A DNA stretch of 64,000 nt, from assembly GCF_029784165.1 (NCBI RefSeq), contig NC_073694.1, forward strand, positions 165,072,118-165,136,117, in the 5' to 3' direction. Position 1 is the first letter of the stretch. Every line of letters starts with the position of its first letter. The DNA is from Wyeomyia smithii. Its lineage: Eukaryota > Arthropoda > Insecta > Diptera > Culicidae. Both the position numbers and the translations under genes were made by a program. Below are positions 43,355 through 57,332 of the stretch, piece after piece. The notes under the pieces were generated by a model. The model did no database searches. It had not been told where the DNA came from and saw only the letters and a list, made by a program, of their open reading frames with translations.

Positions 43355-44207
43355 CAGTGGTGGGCACCGCTAACCGAAAATTTAGCGACGCTAATCGCTA
43401 TGTCGCTAACCGAAAAGTTTAGCTCGATAATCGCTAAACGCTAACCGCTAAACCCACATTAACGGAATTTTCGCTAATCGCTAACTTATGTAAATAGTCA
43501 TATCACTATATTTATTGCTCGTGTTTTGTAAGATTTAAACCACTTTGATCTTTTGTGGTGAAACAAACGAAAACAAATACTTTTGAGAGCAATTTACAAT
43601 AAGAGGTTCACAAAACGGTGTTCATACTTGATTTTGAAAAACAAGGAGTAATAAAAGTTATTCAGCTTGCATAAATAATAAATACCTTGGAATATTTTCA
43701 TAAAAATTCAATTATTATCTGAATCGAAAAAATTAAAACCAATACCAACCAATACAAAAGTTCTTGGTTGCCGAAAATTCAATCTAGATCATGAGCTTGT
43801 TCTGAAAAATGCTCCTGTGGCTTGTGCGATAACTGGAACTCCATTCTAGGGTAAAAAGACTGACTTGCACTTGTGTCGTAAAAAGAGTAACTCTAGTCAA
43901 TTGAGACGAAATGAACGTTGTTTGAATGAAATATTCGTTCCAAAAGTAACTTTCGCAGTGAAGCATGTTCATCTTTCGAAGCAATTTACGTACGCCATGA
44001 GCAATTCATAGTTTTTTTAAATAGTTTTACCGTCACTTCTCTACAAAATTTAGCGAATTAGCGATTAGCGTTTCGAAGGCCAAAATTTTAGCGAAGCTAA
44101 CAGTTTCGCTAACCAGCTCAAAAATTAACGAAATCGTCAAACCGCTAACTGAATATTAGCGTCGCTAATTAGTGATTAGCGAATTAGCGGGATGGTGCCC
44201 CACACTG
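43355..44207. mobile_element. Non-autonomous hAT element, 853 bp, 8-bp TSD
   Basis: An exact 8-bp duplication CACGTTGG flanks it (43347-43354 and 44208-44215). Terminal inverted repeats are CAGTGGTGGGCACC on the left and GGTGCCCCACACTG on the right. These are diagnostic for hAT. Both subterminal regions are packed with GCTAA/TTAGC words (GCTAATCGCTAA, TTAGCGATTAGCG), which resemble the clustered transposase-binding motifs of hAT elements. The interior has no transposase. The RTE frame resumes on both sides, confirming the boundaries. Confidence 0.92.
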
Positions 44208-45879
44208 CACGTTGGTGTACTGTTCAGCAACCGCCTGGAACATCCTTCCGACAAGGTCCACGTCGTCAGTGAAGCGAATGAACTGGCTGGATTTATTGAA
44301 GATGCCCCGCAAGTCCCTTGCGTGTTTCAAACGGGCTTGATAACGCACCCGAAATCTTCACACAGCACCATCCATCGTGGCCTTGATCAGTCTTGTTAGT
44401 TTCGCAGGGAAACCATTTTAGTCCATGGTTTTCCATAACTCGACACGGTCGATAATATCGTAGGCGGCCTTGAATTCGGTGAATAGGTGGTGCATAGGGA
44501 CTTGGTATTCGCGACACTTTTGGAGGATCTGCCGCAGCGTGAAGATTTGGTCCGTTATCGATCGCCCACCCACAAAACCAGCTTGATAACTTCCAACAAA
44601 CCTCCCTGCTGGCAGCGAGAGACAGCGAAAGACGATCTGAGAGAGCACTGCGTTGGCTGCGTTGAGAATCGTGATCGCTCGATAGTTCTCACATTCCAAC
44701 TTGTCACCCTTCTTGTATATTGGGCAATTACTCCTTCCACTCCTCCGGTAGCTGTTCTGTATCCCAGATCCTGACTATCAGCTGGTGCAGATAGGAAGCC
44801 AATCTATCTGAGCCCAGTTTGATAAGCTCCTCTGCGATGCCATCTTTTCCAGCTGATTTGTTGTTCTTGAGCTGCTTGATGTCATCCTTAACTTCACCTA
44901 TCGTAGGGTTCAGAATGTCTCCCTCATCCGCTGTGCTGACGAAATCGTTCCTTTTGCCGTCTTGGTCCTCTTCCTCTGCGCCATTCAGGTGTTCATTTTA
45001 ATGCTGCTTCCACCTGTCGATTACCTCATGTTCATCCGTCAAGATTCCTCCATCCTTATCTCGACACATTTCGGCTCGCGGCACGAAGCCGGCGCGGGAT
45101 GCGTTTAGTTTCTTGTAGATCTTACGTGTTTCTCGTGAACGATACAGCTGCTCCACTTCCTCACACTCCATCCTTTCCAGGTGGCGCTTCCTGTCCCGGA
45201 ACAGATGAGTCTGCTGTCTTCGCTTCAGTTTATATCGCATCACGTTTTGACAATTTCAATTGCCGCGCTGCATTCTTCTCGTCTAGAATCGTCTGACACT
45301 CCTCGTCGAACCAGCCGTTACGTCGATTCCTCTCGACAAACCCTATGGCACCTTCCGCTGCGCTGTTAATATCTACTTTTACATTACTCCAGCAGTCCTC
45401 TAGAGGGTCTTCGATGAGTTCACCTTCTTCCGGCAGTGCTGCCTCGAGGCTTTACACGTAATCAGTAACGATTTCAGGGAATTCGAGTCGTTCCAGGTCC
45501 TACCGTGGCGAGATGTTGTTGACAATCAAAAGTCTTTGGCGCATTTTGACCATCAGAAGATAGTGGTCAGAATCGAGGTTTGCGCCACTGTAGGTTCGGA
45601 CGTCGATATGTCCGAGAAGTGCCTTCCATCAATCAAAACGTGATCGATTTTTGATTCGGTCTGTTGTGTTGATCTCCAGGTGTACCGATATGGAAGGGTA
45701 TCCTGAAAGTTTTGGGGTAGCCTGGGAATAGATTCATGCTTTAAATCTTATTGACATCGAATATCCTGATTATACTAAGACTCGAACCCACGACGTGTTA
45801 CGTTTTCAACAACCGTTTGGTGAAAATTTGGAATGAAATGCCACTCGAAGTCGTGCGTGCGTTTTAGTTTTATGGCATA

Positions 45880-46466
45880 ACGTTTGCGGTAGAAAAAATG
45901 AACAAAAATTACCGCTTTTTCATGGGTTTCACACGCACTGACGAAACTACTTATGCAGCATTAATCATAGTACCCCATGAGTCAGCAGAAAAAAATTGAC
46001 AGCTCTACCAGTCAAACTGCAACCGGCGAAAACAGTGAAGCTACTCCGTTTAGAAGTTTGCGCGTTCAAAGAACGGTATCCTGTCGCGTAGAAAACGGAC
46101 ATCGTGGAACATGCAACGACAGCGCCGATTTGGTACTCACGTTGGCGAACCCGACCAACGTCCCAAGTTGCGTCCCATCGAGGATTTCTAGGCAAACCTG
46201 AACCGTAAGATCTACTCCATCAATTTTGTCGCGAAAACTGAGGTGGAATTGATAAATAAAACGAAGAAAGAACTCAAGAACATGCCTACACGCATGTTTG
46301 CTTCCGCCATGGTGAATGTTCCGCTTAACTGTCGGAAGGCTGCTCGCAAGATCGTAGTTTTATTTTGCAAGTAAGCTAACATAATCACCTTTCATGGGAA
46401 GTTTATCAAACTCAATTATCTGTCTTAGTTATTTTTTTACCACCATCCTGTTTTTACCGCAAACGT
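45880..46466 (+). mobile_element. Tc1/mariner remnant with ACGTTTGCGGTA ends
   Basis: The inverted ends ACGTTTGCGGTA (45880 and 46466) are flanked by TA on both sides (45878-45879 and 46467-46468). The interior carries the C-terminal part of a DDE transposase: a NPTNVP segment and then, after frame changes, KTEVELINKTKKELKN and MPTRMFASAMVNVPL, ending at a TAA near 46374. The N-terminal DNA-binding part is deleted. It is a decayed copy. Confidence 0.75.
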
Positions 46467-46468
46467 TA

Positions 46469-47368
<900 letters not shown>

Positions 47369-47641
47369 TTCTCCATTAAAATAATTACAATTATTATCGA
47401 TGTTGATTGGAGTGGCTACATGCTAACAAAGGATGTCCCTAATATACTCAGCGTGGCGACACGCTTCTACCTCATACTCAATGCCAATGGCAATACGCTG
47501 TCATAAAATCAAATTTACACCAGTTTCGAAAATATCCTAAAATACTAAGCTTAAACAATGATATATACAAAAGTTCGTATTCAAAATGAGGTAGAGTTCC
47601 TACGATTTCTTGTTTCTTCCTCCATCCGGTTTAGGCCCCGA

Positions 47642-47793
47642 TTACTTTCCGATCGAAGCCACCTTCTCCATCGCCTTCAGCACAGCATTCTCGTTGGCTA
47701 GAAACCGGATGCCGCCGATCATCTTCATGCTCTCGTCAAAGTCGAAAATGAACGGAATACTGTTCGGTAGGTTGAACTTCATAATGTCCGCAT
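47642..47793 (-). CDS. Pgam: Phosphoglycerate mutase exon 3
   Basis: Follows a CATTTCAG acceptor and completes the split codon after exon 2. It encodes ADIMKFNLPNSIPFIFDFDE to the C-terminus MEKVASIGK, stop TAA at 47642-47644. The NLP...IP segment is the conserved C-terminal signature of the family. Confidence 0.93.
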
Positions 47794-50700
47794 CTGAAAT
47801 GTCTACAGTTCGTTAAATGTTCATAACCAGCGAGGATAAATTGAAACAGTAGAGCCCCAGGTTAGCCGTTTGGTGTAGATTCAGTTGCCAAAACAAAAAT
47901 ACAGAGAGAAATAGAAATATAAATGGGTTATTAACCGTCACCAAATGAGTTTGTTTAATGAAATTTTTGAACATGTTTTTAATCAGTTAATTTCTCCATC
48001 CTACCTTGAATATGTTTAACCAATCCGCGTAGACTGGTGCCGTGTGCCACAACCAGTACCTTCTTTCCCGCTCGCACCTCAGGAATGATGGTATCGGTCC
48101 ACTCGGGCACTACCCGCTGCATCGTGGTTTCGAGCGTTTCCGTCTGGGGAAAGTCAGCCTCGTTAATGTGCCGCAGACTGGGATTGTTCCGGATGACACC
48201 GTAGTACGGATTGGTCGATTCGATCGGTGGAGGCGGAACGTTGAAGCTACGTCGCCAGATTTGCACCTGAGGTTCACCGTAAATATCAGCCATCTGACGC
48301 TTGTTGAATCCCGTTAGGGCCCCGTAGTGCCGCTCATTCAATCGCCACAGCTTGTGAACCGGGATGTGCGTAAGATTTAACTCCTTCAGAATGATTTCCA
48401 ACGTTTGGTTGGCGCGCCGCAAGCAGGAAGTGAACGCCACATCGAAGGTGATGTTTTCTCGTTTGAGCGCCGCTGCGGACACTTCCAGCGCGTCCCATTC
48501 GCCTGTGAAAAAGAGAAAGATGAAATGATTAGATGGAATCGTTTGCCGTTACCACTTGTATGTGTATAATTTACATCTTAATTTTATTCAGCAAAAGCTC
48601 TACTTCACGTGAAAGCTCTATTATTCCTCTTCAAAACGACACATTTTCAAACACCTAAAACCGCTCGGAATCAACAGGAAATTCATGTACCGGACCATAA
48701 ATCGGTACCTAGAGACCGGAGGCACCGAGGACAAGGCACGATCTGGACGACCAAGGTCTGTGAGAACTTCAAGGCTGAAAAAGATTATACGAGACCGGCT
48801 TCAGCCCCCTCTAGAAAGTTTTTAGCCCCCCCTAGAATTTTCCAGAGAATGATTGTATTCAATATAAATACATTCAACTCGTGCTGTATCAAGAAGTTGT
48901 CGCCATTTTACTCGGTTTTGGGCTGTGTTTCACCAGTTCCCCAGACGTCTCATCACTCGCAAGTCTCTTTCGATCTGGTCGAGTCATCATGCACGCTGCG
49001 CTTCTTACTTTTTGGTGCCGGTAGGGTTTGCTGAAGAGAAGTGATTTCACAGGGTTGTCGTCCGACATCCTTACGACGTGACCGGTCCACCACAACCTAT
49101 TGTCTTTCGCCAGGTGTGCAATGGGGTTCTCTTCAAGCAGCGCTTGTAGCTAATGGTTCATGCGCTGTCGTCGTTATCCGACGTCCGTTTGTACTCCATC
49201 GTAGATAGTCCACAGCACCTTCCGTTCGAAAACACCAAGAGGACTTCTGTAGAGGACTACCGGTTATATCAGGGTTTTGTAGTTTTTTGTATCAAAGTGG
49301 TCATGTCCGATCAGCACTGTGATTGGTGCGTACGTATGTAATGTCTGAGAAGAACGGGCCGTCGATGAGAACGTGGTCAATTGTTTTGCTGTACGTTGGT
49401 CGAGGAAAGAAGGGACTTTGGACTGCCAGCCCGCGGGAAGCTGCGAAGTTGGTGCATAGCTGGCCGTTGTTGTTCGTCACGGTGTGCAGGCTGTGCGGGC
49501 CGATCACCGGCTTATATAAGTCTTTCCTTCCGTTCATGTCCCCAATGACCATCTTGATGTCTCTACGCGAGCAGCTATCGTGAAGTTTCTCCAGCTGTGC
49601 GTAGAACGTTCCTTTCTCTGCATCAGGTCTCTCTTCGTGAGGACAGTGCAGATTGGGAATAGTGTAGTTGTTTACCTTTTATTCTAAACATACACAACCT
49701 GCCACTTCATCACACGACTCTGCATCCTGCCCAGCACTTTAAAACCGCTACCATGCTCATTGGTTGTGCCACCGCTTTGGTGGTACTCTGCCTTGCGGTC
49801 ACATATCCACCGTACCTTCTCTCCTTTCAGGCAAAGCTCCTGGAGCGCAAGGATGTCGGAATGGCGGGATTCTAGCTGATCCAGCAGAATCCAGTCGACA
49901 TCCGGGGCGTTGAGCGATCTACTGTTACATGTCCCGAGCTTTTAATCGTCGTCCTTATTTCGTCGGTTGGGTCATTCCCTTTTGTTCCGGTTCGTTTTGA
50001 ATTCTTGATTCTTCGTAGTATGTTTATTTTAGTATGCTGCCTTACTAGGGCTGCGATGCCTAGTCTCGTGACGGGGCTGCCACCTTAAGTGTAGCTGGCG
50101 AGACACCGCATTTCATAGTTCGGCCGTTCGGTCCAGATCAATCGCTGTTTGAGCCGCCCCTAGCCTGTGGGGTTCAGACAAGCTGCTCTCTAAGGAGAAC
50201 AACTACCCCTTTCCTGTCAGCATACGACCAAGTTCCCACCGGTCAGGCATGTCTAAGCCCACCACACCACCCGCGTGTGTGTTTCAAGCGATGCCACGGA
50301 GGGTATTCAGATTGCCCTTCAGTGCGTATACCAAACGAAAAACCCGCAGTGTTCTAGATAAAACAGCCCTTCAAAAGATTCGGCAAACACAAACCCGAGT
50401 GTTCTCAACTTCGTGAGTCCTCGAGAGCCCGCATGCCTACACGTGTTTTCTCAAACGCTTCATTTTTTTCAAAAGTACATATGAAAAAAATATTACAGGT
50501 GGTTGTAAGCGATGGCTAACATCTAACTATCCATTATTGTCACATTGTCAATCTCTTCGTGGCGACTAATGCTTGTGTGTTCCCCGAAACTGCAAGCCCT
50601 CGGTTGCCTCATGTGCCGAAGTTAAAAATCCTCGGTTGGCGTGTTTACGAATGGCTCTCCAGTGTTTTGTCTTGAGCTCGCGACGAAGGGTAATACGAAA

Positions 50701-53700
50701 TGCCCTGCGTGGTGTGTTTATTAGCAGATGGGCCACATGCGCATTGGAGTGCTGTGGTTTCCCATGCCTGCCACCGGTTCACCGGTTTTCCCTTGGTTGC
50801 TCGTATCCCAGTCGGTAACACGTGGAGGTAGGAATAGGACAACCACACTGGGGTCTATTTTATTCCAGCTAGTACGGGTATGCTGTTGAAAAGCACTGCC
50901 CAGCCGTTTACCAAACCTGGCTCTCCTCAATGCTGAGAGAGGTTGGCGTTGACGCTGTGTACAAGATATTCAGTACATCTTCGGAGATTCTATCCCGAAG
51001 TGATTTTTTCTGCTGTTGCGACAATATTTTAAGCGTTATTAAATAAGCACATTAAAACTCCTTTTTCTGTTTTTTAAAATTACATACCTGAAAACTAGCC
51101 CCCCCTAGAAATTTTCCTTAGTTGCGCCCATGGCCGGAATCCCGCCCAATCTGCACGGAAGCTGGCCAGGAACCTTAAAATGAACCGAGAATCAATCCGC
51201 CTGCTTCTGCGCAAGGATTTAAAACTTACACCGTACAAAAAACAGGTGGTTCATGGGGTTACCAAAGCTACAAAGGACGAGAGGTACCAACGGTCGCGGG
51301 AGTTGCTCGGTTGGCGCACAGATGACGAGATTATTTTTTCGGACGAGAAGCTGTTCGTTTTAGAGCAAACAGTCAATCGCCAAAATGATCGAGTTTGGAG
51401 TGTGAGCCTCCAGCAAGCTCCTGCGGACAAGCTGAACGTTTCCCGGTTCCAAAATAAGACGTCAGTGATGGTTTGGGGAGCCATTTGCAAGAGAGGTAAA
51501 CTGCCTCTTATTTTTATCGATAAAGGGGTCAAAATCAACGCAGCGTACTACCTGGACACGGTTTTGAATAAAAATGTTCTACCTCAAGCTGAACTATTGT
51601 TTGAAGACGATTACTACTGCTTCCAGCAAGATAGCGCCCCATCACACACCGCAAAGGTTGTTCAGGCGTGGTGTGAAGAAAACTTGACCGATTTCATTTC
51701 GAAGAATGAATGTCCTCCGTCGTCTCCGGACCTGAATCCACTGGATTGTTTCGTGTGGGGATACATGATGTCGAAGCTGAACGACTATAAAATAACAAAT
51801 TTGGAGCAAACAAGCGGGTTATCACGAAAATCTGAGACGAAATGTCGATGGAGCACGTGCGCGTCGCTTGCGACGACTTTTCGAGACGTCTGAAGCTGGT
51901 TCGATCAGAGAAAGGTGGTGTAATTCTGAGATATTGTCTGTGAAGTATCTTTATGAGTTACTGAATAAAGCTATGAAATCCAGATTAAGATTTTCTTCTT
52001 ATTCTTTGAAAAATTGAGATTTTCCTGTGACCGGACTTTTTTGTCACCCTGTAGAGGGTTTAATGGCGAATTTCAGAGATATAGAACATTTAAACGATCA
52101 AGTACTGCAATACAACTTTTTGTTGGCCGTTTTGATGTTTACGCACTAAGCGTGGGCAATTTTTCAATGTTCTGTTAGTAAATAAGTGCATTACTTCAAT
52201 TGAAATCTCCAATAACAAACTTTCTGTGGTGAAATTTTGTGTTTTGTTATAGCAAAAAACATTATAGAACATTAAAAAAATCAACTCTTCTCAGGTTGAT
52301 GGAAAAAGTCACGGATAACTATATCCGCAGCGAGTTTCTAAAGGAGTCACCCTTGCTTAAACATCAATATGCTTATCAACAAGGCAAGTCTACTGAAACC
52401 GCTTGGCAATGCCTAGTGACAAAAATCGAGAAGTCACTGGAATATAAAGAGACAGCGGTCTGCGCTTTTCTTGATATTGAGAGAGCTCTCGATAACACGT
52501 CGTTTGCCTCCATTTACACGGCTCTGCATCTATGGACAAGGATAGCGGCTGGAAGGGGGACCCAATTAACAAAAATGAGCTCGAAGAACCAAAAAGAGAC
52601 GGGTGCGGAGGGGTTACCAAATCCCTTCGCACGAGGTGGCATCCAGCGGTCTCCGCAGAAGAAGGCGGAGACGGATGCGGCGAAGTCTGGAGGTGGAAAA
52701 ACGGCGAATCCGTCGGTGTCCACACCAGACATCTCGGTGGACGGTCCCTTGCTAGCCAAGGCCGTCGAAAGGTGCATGGACACGCGGCCAAGAGTGGCGG
52801 CGCTGTCTGAACAACTCAATGCCATAATCGAGTTCTCGGCGAACAGGCGAAACATCGCTGGCGACCTGAAGCAGAGCCTCCTCCTGCTTCGGAGCACCAT
52901 TGATGAAGCCAGAAAGGAGCACGAAGAACTCGTAGCTCGGGTGAAGGCGGCCGAGAAAGCGGCCAGGACCGGGAGGGCGACTGCATCTAAAGAGGTGCAG
53001 ACAGACGCCCCCTCGTTCGCGTCGGTCTGCTCCACGGGGCAGGTCGCTAAGCGAACGAGGCAGTCCCCGGGGGAAACGGCCCCCGGGAACACCAAGAAAC
53101 GATTGGTCGTGCTACTCCCACGGGAACACACGCCAACCGGTTCTAGGTCCACCGCGGAAAAGGCACAGGTGGAGGCTACGGGCAATCCTTGGACTACCGT
53201 AGAGGGTAGGAAGCGTCGGGAAGGTGCGACGCGTCATGATGGCGGAGCAGCCAGAGGACCAAAAAAGGTCAAAAAGGCGCGGAGTAGGGGTGATGCCCTC
53301 ATACTCAAGACGGATGGGTCGAAGTACTCAGAAGTCTTGAAGAAGATGAGGGGGGAAACCCAGCTCAAGGATCTGGGGGCGGATGTGCGGAGTATCCGCC
53401 GATCTCGCACTGGCGAGATGATACTTGAGCTCCGGAAGGACGCCAAGAACAAGGGGGCTACCTACAAAACGGTAGCCGAAAAGGTCCTAGGGAAGGAGGT
53501 GCAAGTGCGGGCACTCACCTCAGAAGTGACTCTCCAGCTTAAAAACCTGGACGAAATCACTGAGGGGTGCGACATTGCACAAGCCCTTAAAGCGAAGTGC
53601 GGGGTGGAGGTGGCTAAGGAGTCAATCCGCCTCCGCAAAGGTCCGGCGGGGACCCAGGTAGCTACCTTCCGACTACCGTCGGCGGACGCTAACCTGGCCC

Positions 53701-56700
53701 TGAAAGAGGGCAAGTTGAAGGTCGGCTGGTCGGTATGTCCTCTGGGCATACTACAGCAACCAGACATTTGCTTCCGGTGCTTCGAGGGCGGACATAAGTC
53801 CTGGACCTGCAAGGGGCCCGATAGGAGCCAGCTGTGCAGGCGATGTGGAGGTGCAGGCCATAAAGCAAAGGACTGTGGGGAGTCTCCCAAGTGCATGGTA
53901 TGTTCCGGGAAACGGGACGCCAAACACTTTATGGGAGGCCCCAGGTGCCCAGCCGGTAAGCCGGCTGCGAAACCACGGGCGTAAGGGTGACGCAACTGAA
54001 CCTGAACCATTGCTTCGCGGCTCAGCAGCTGCTACACCAAGCAGCCACTGAGTCGTTGTCGGACATCGCCGTCATATCGGACCCCTACCGCATCCCTCCC
54101 GGAAACGGTAACTGGGTTGCGGATAAGTCCAGATTGGCGGCCATATGTACGACGAGCAAGTTCCCGGTTCAGGAGGTTGTCTCAACCTCAGAAGAAGGGT
54201 ACGTAGTTGCTAAGGTGAACGGAGTGTTCTACTGCAGTTGCTATGCTCCGCCACGTTGGTCTACCGAAAGGTTCATCCAGATGGTCGACCTCCTATCCAT
54301 GGAGCTAACGGGCCTAACGCCGTTGGTGGTGGCGGGCGACTTCAACGCTTGGGCTGTTGAGTGGGGAAGTTGCTTCACGAACCAGAGGGGCCAGATCCTG
54401 TTGGAGGCTTTTGCAAAGCTCAACCTAGATCTGGCCAACGTTGGGAACAAAAGTACATTTAGCAGAAATGGTGCGGAGTCGATCATCGACGTGACGTTCT
54501 CCAGCCCAGGACTGATCAAGAACTGGAGGGTAGACGATGGCTACACTAATAGCGACCACCAGGCGGTCTGTTTTAGTGTAGACAACAACGAGAGGGGGCA
54601 AGCGACGGGTAGAGCCAACACTCCGACCGTTCGCGGGTGGAAGACATCGCACTTTGATGCCGAGGTATTCGAAGAGGCAATGAGAAGGGAGCGCGAGGGG
54701 GGCAGTTGGCTTCGCCCGACTGCTGACCAACTAGTTGCTATGCTATCGCGGGCGTGCGACGCCACCATGCCTAGGACTCGCCAACCTAGGAATGGAAAGC
54801 CACCGGTTTACTGGTGGACGGACGCGATAGCCGACCTTCGCAGTGCGTGCCTCCGTGCAAGACGGAGGATGCAGCGTGCGCGAAACGAAGAAGAGAGGAC
54901 AGAGCGCCGCGCAGCATTCAGTTCGGCAAGATCGATGCTAAAGAGTGCGATAAAGGCCAGCAAGAGGGCCTGCTTCGATAGGCTATGTGCGAGTGCCAAT
55001 ACAAATCCGTGGGGTGACGCCTACAGGATCGTAATGGCCAAGACTAAAGGCGCGCTGGCGCCTGCAGAGCGATCACCAGCGATGCTGGAGCGTATCATCG
55101 AGGGACTCTTTCCACGCCACGAGCCAAGTCCTTGGCCTCCGGCGGTCGAGTCTCACGTCCGACGTTCCAGTATCTCAGACATAGACCAGAGATGGTCGGC
55201 CAACCTGCCGAGCATCCAATCCGTGAGCGACGACAGCCGTGTCGAGGCAGGGGAGGAGGCAAGGGTTACGAATGAGGAACTCATCGTGATCGCCAAATCC
55301 CTAAAGGTGAGCAAGGCACCGGGACCGGATGGTATCCCTAACCTGGCGATCAGGCTGGCGATAAAAACGGCCCCCGGGCTGTTCAGGGCAGTCATGCAGA
55401 GGTGCCTGGATGACTGTCTCTTTCCGGACAGGTGGAAGCGGCAGAGACTGGTCTTATTGCCGAAGGCTGGGAAACCGCCAGGGGACCCATCGGCATATAG
55501 GCCTATCTGCCTGCTGGACACCGCGGGCAAGGTGCTTGAGAGGATCATCCTCAACAGACTGGTGAGGTACACGGAGGGTGTACACGGTCTGGCAAGTAAC
55601 CAGTTCGGCTTCCGGAAGGGCAGGTCCACGCTGGACGCAATCTCTTCCGTCATCAAGACGGCGGAGGTAGCAATCCAGCGCAAGAGAAGGGGAATACGCT
55701 ACTGCGCAATCGTCACGCTCGACGTGAAGAATGCGTTCAATAGTGCCAGTTGGGACTCCATAGCGCTCGCGCTCAGGAGCATCCATGTACCGGTGTCGCT
55801 GTACAAGATTCTGGAAAATTATTTCCAGAATCGAGTACTTGTTTACGACACAGAGGAGGGTCAGAAGTGCGTCCCAATTACCGCAGGAGTTCCGCAAGGT
55901 TCTATCCTGGGCCCGGTGTTGTGGAATGTCATGTATGACGGAGTGTTAAAACTCAAGTTCCCTGTAGGGGTTGTGATCGTCGGCTTTGCAGACGACATAA
56001 CGCTGGAGGTTTACGGCGAGTCTATCGAGGAGGTCGAGTTGACGGCCGCGCACTGTATACGCAAGGTCGAGGACTGGATGCGCTCCAGGAAACTGGAGCT
56101 CGCGCATCATAAGACGGAGGTCATGGTTGTGAACAACCGTAAATCGGAGCAACAGGCGGTGGTCAGAGTCGGAGACTGCACCATCACCTCGAAGCGATCC
56201 CTGAAGCTCTTGGGGGTTATGGTGGACGACAAGCTCACGTTCGGGAGTCACGTCGACTATGCCTGTAAGAGGGCCTCATCGGCTATTGCAGCACTATCTC
56301 GTATGATGTCCAATAGCTCAGCGGTTTATGGCAGCAAGCGAAGACTTCTTGCCAGCGTGGTTTCGTCCATACTTAGGTATGGTGGGCCAGTGTGGTCCAG
56401 AGCGCTAGGTACTAACAGTTACCGTGGCAAACTGGAAAGTACCTACAGGCTCATGTGCCTGAGAGTTGCGAGTGCGTATCGTACGGTGTCATACGATGCA
56501 ATATGTGTCTTGTCCGGCATGATGCCTATCAGCATCGCCATCAAGGAGGACAGAGAGTGTTTCGACCAACGTGACACAAGGGGCATACGAGGTACCAGAA
56601 GGTCATTCTCGATGCTCCTTTGGCAGAGGGAATGGTCTAATTCCACAAAGGGCAGATGGACGCACCGACTCATACCGGAGATATCCGGCTGGGTCGGGAG

Positions 56701-57299
56701 ACGACATGGCGAAGTGAAATTCCACCTGACACAAATCCTGTCAGGCCATGGTTGTTTCAGGCAATATCTGCACAGGTTCGGACACGCGGTGTCCCCCATG
56801 TGTCCCGAGTGCGTGGAGAAGGAGGAGACTGCTGAGCACGTCTTCTTCGTATGCCCCCGTTTCGTAGGAGCGAGGAGCAACATGATGGCTGTGAGCGGGC
56901 CTGGCACTACTCCGGACAATCTAGTCCGGAGGATGTGCGACGACCCGGACATCTGGAACGCGGTCTGTGCGGCCGCCTCTCAGATTGTTCTGGAGCTGCA
57001 ACGTGTGTGGCGGGTCAACCACCAACACGCCAGTGGTAGCTAATTACCAGTCTCCAGGTAGTTAGCTAGGACGTTATAAGAGTAAAGAGGGTGCATCACG
57101 CACAAAAGCCACTTCCCGACGTAATACTTAACCGTCGTTCCGGGAAGACCAGGGCTGGAGACTGGAGGGGTTTTAGTGGGTCGGGACAGGGATAAGAAGG
57201 TGTCTGGGGGAGTGTAACTACCCCAGCATCTCTCCCCTAGTCTCATCCCCACACCCTGAGTTCTCTTCTCAGGTGTCTGTTTGCAGATTTCCCCGCCAC

Positions 57300-57332
<33 letters not shown>

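Larger units (their letters stand above)
42606..45715 (-). mobile_element. RTE-like non-LTR retrotransposon, copy C, split by a hAT element
   Basis: On the minus strand from 45715: endonuclease (PYRYTWRS, then KIDHVLIDGRHFSD), a LERMECEEVEQLYRSRETRK linker, reverse transcriptase (ENYRAITILN, then FVGGRSITDQIFTLRQ), a catalytic box reading FTDDVD, then YLGSLVKSDNNCSREIRRRI and RPVVLYGHETWTMLEEDL, and FERRVLRTIF to the 3' end at a TTAC-repeat tail. The reverse-transcriptase middle is shortened near 44400. Numerous stops and shifts. The 43355-44207 insertion falls just after the catalytic box. Confidence 0.85.
52530..57330 (+). mobile_element. R1-clade non-LTR retrotransposon, apparently coding-intact
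   Basis: A 4801-bp insertion with two long open frames, a 260-bp 3' untranslated region, a 27-base poly(A) tail (57304-57330) and a 14-bp target duplication. The 5' untranslated part is only 45 bp, so slight 5' truncation is possible. It has inserted into a LOA-type element in intron 1 of Pgam, in the opposite orientation to that gene. Two decayed relatives are at 10030-13010 and 28490-32760. Canonical R1 inserts in rDNA; this one is not in rDNA, like other R1-clade families of mosquitoes. Confidence 0.93.

Noticed and set aside
45770..45830. Possible tRNA-like B box (GGGTTCGAGTC on the minus strand)
   Set aside because: No matching A box at the right distance and no cloverleaf; perhaps a SINE scrap, not enough to list.
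52390..53185. Minus-strand frames of 133 and 223 codons
   Set aside because: Antisense shadows of the R1-clade ORF1.
55153..56952. Minus-strand frames of 147-176 codons
   Set aside because: Antisense shadows of ORF2, explained by GC-rich codon use.
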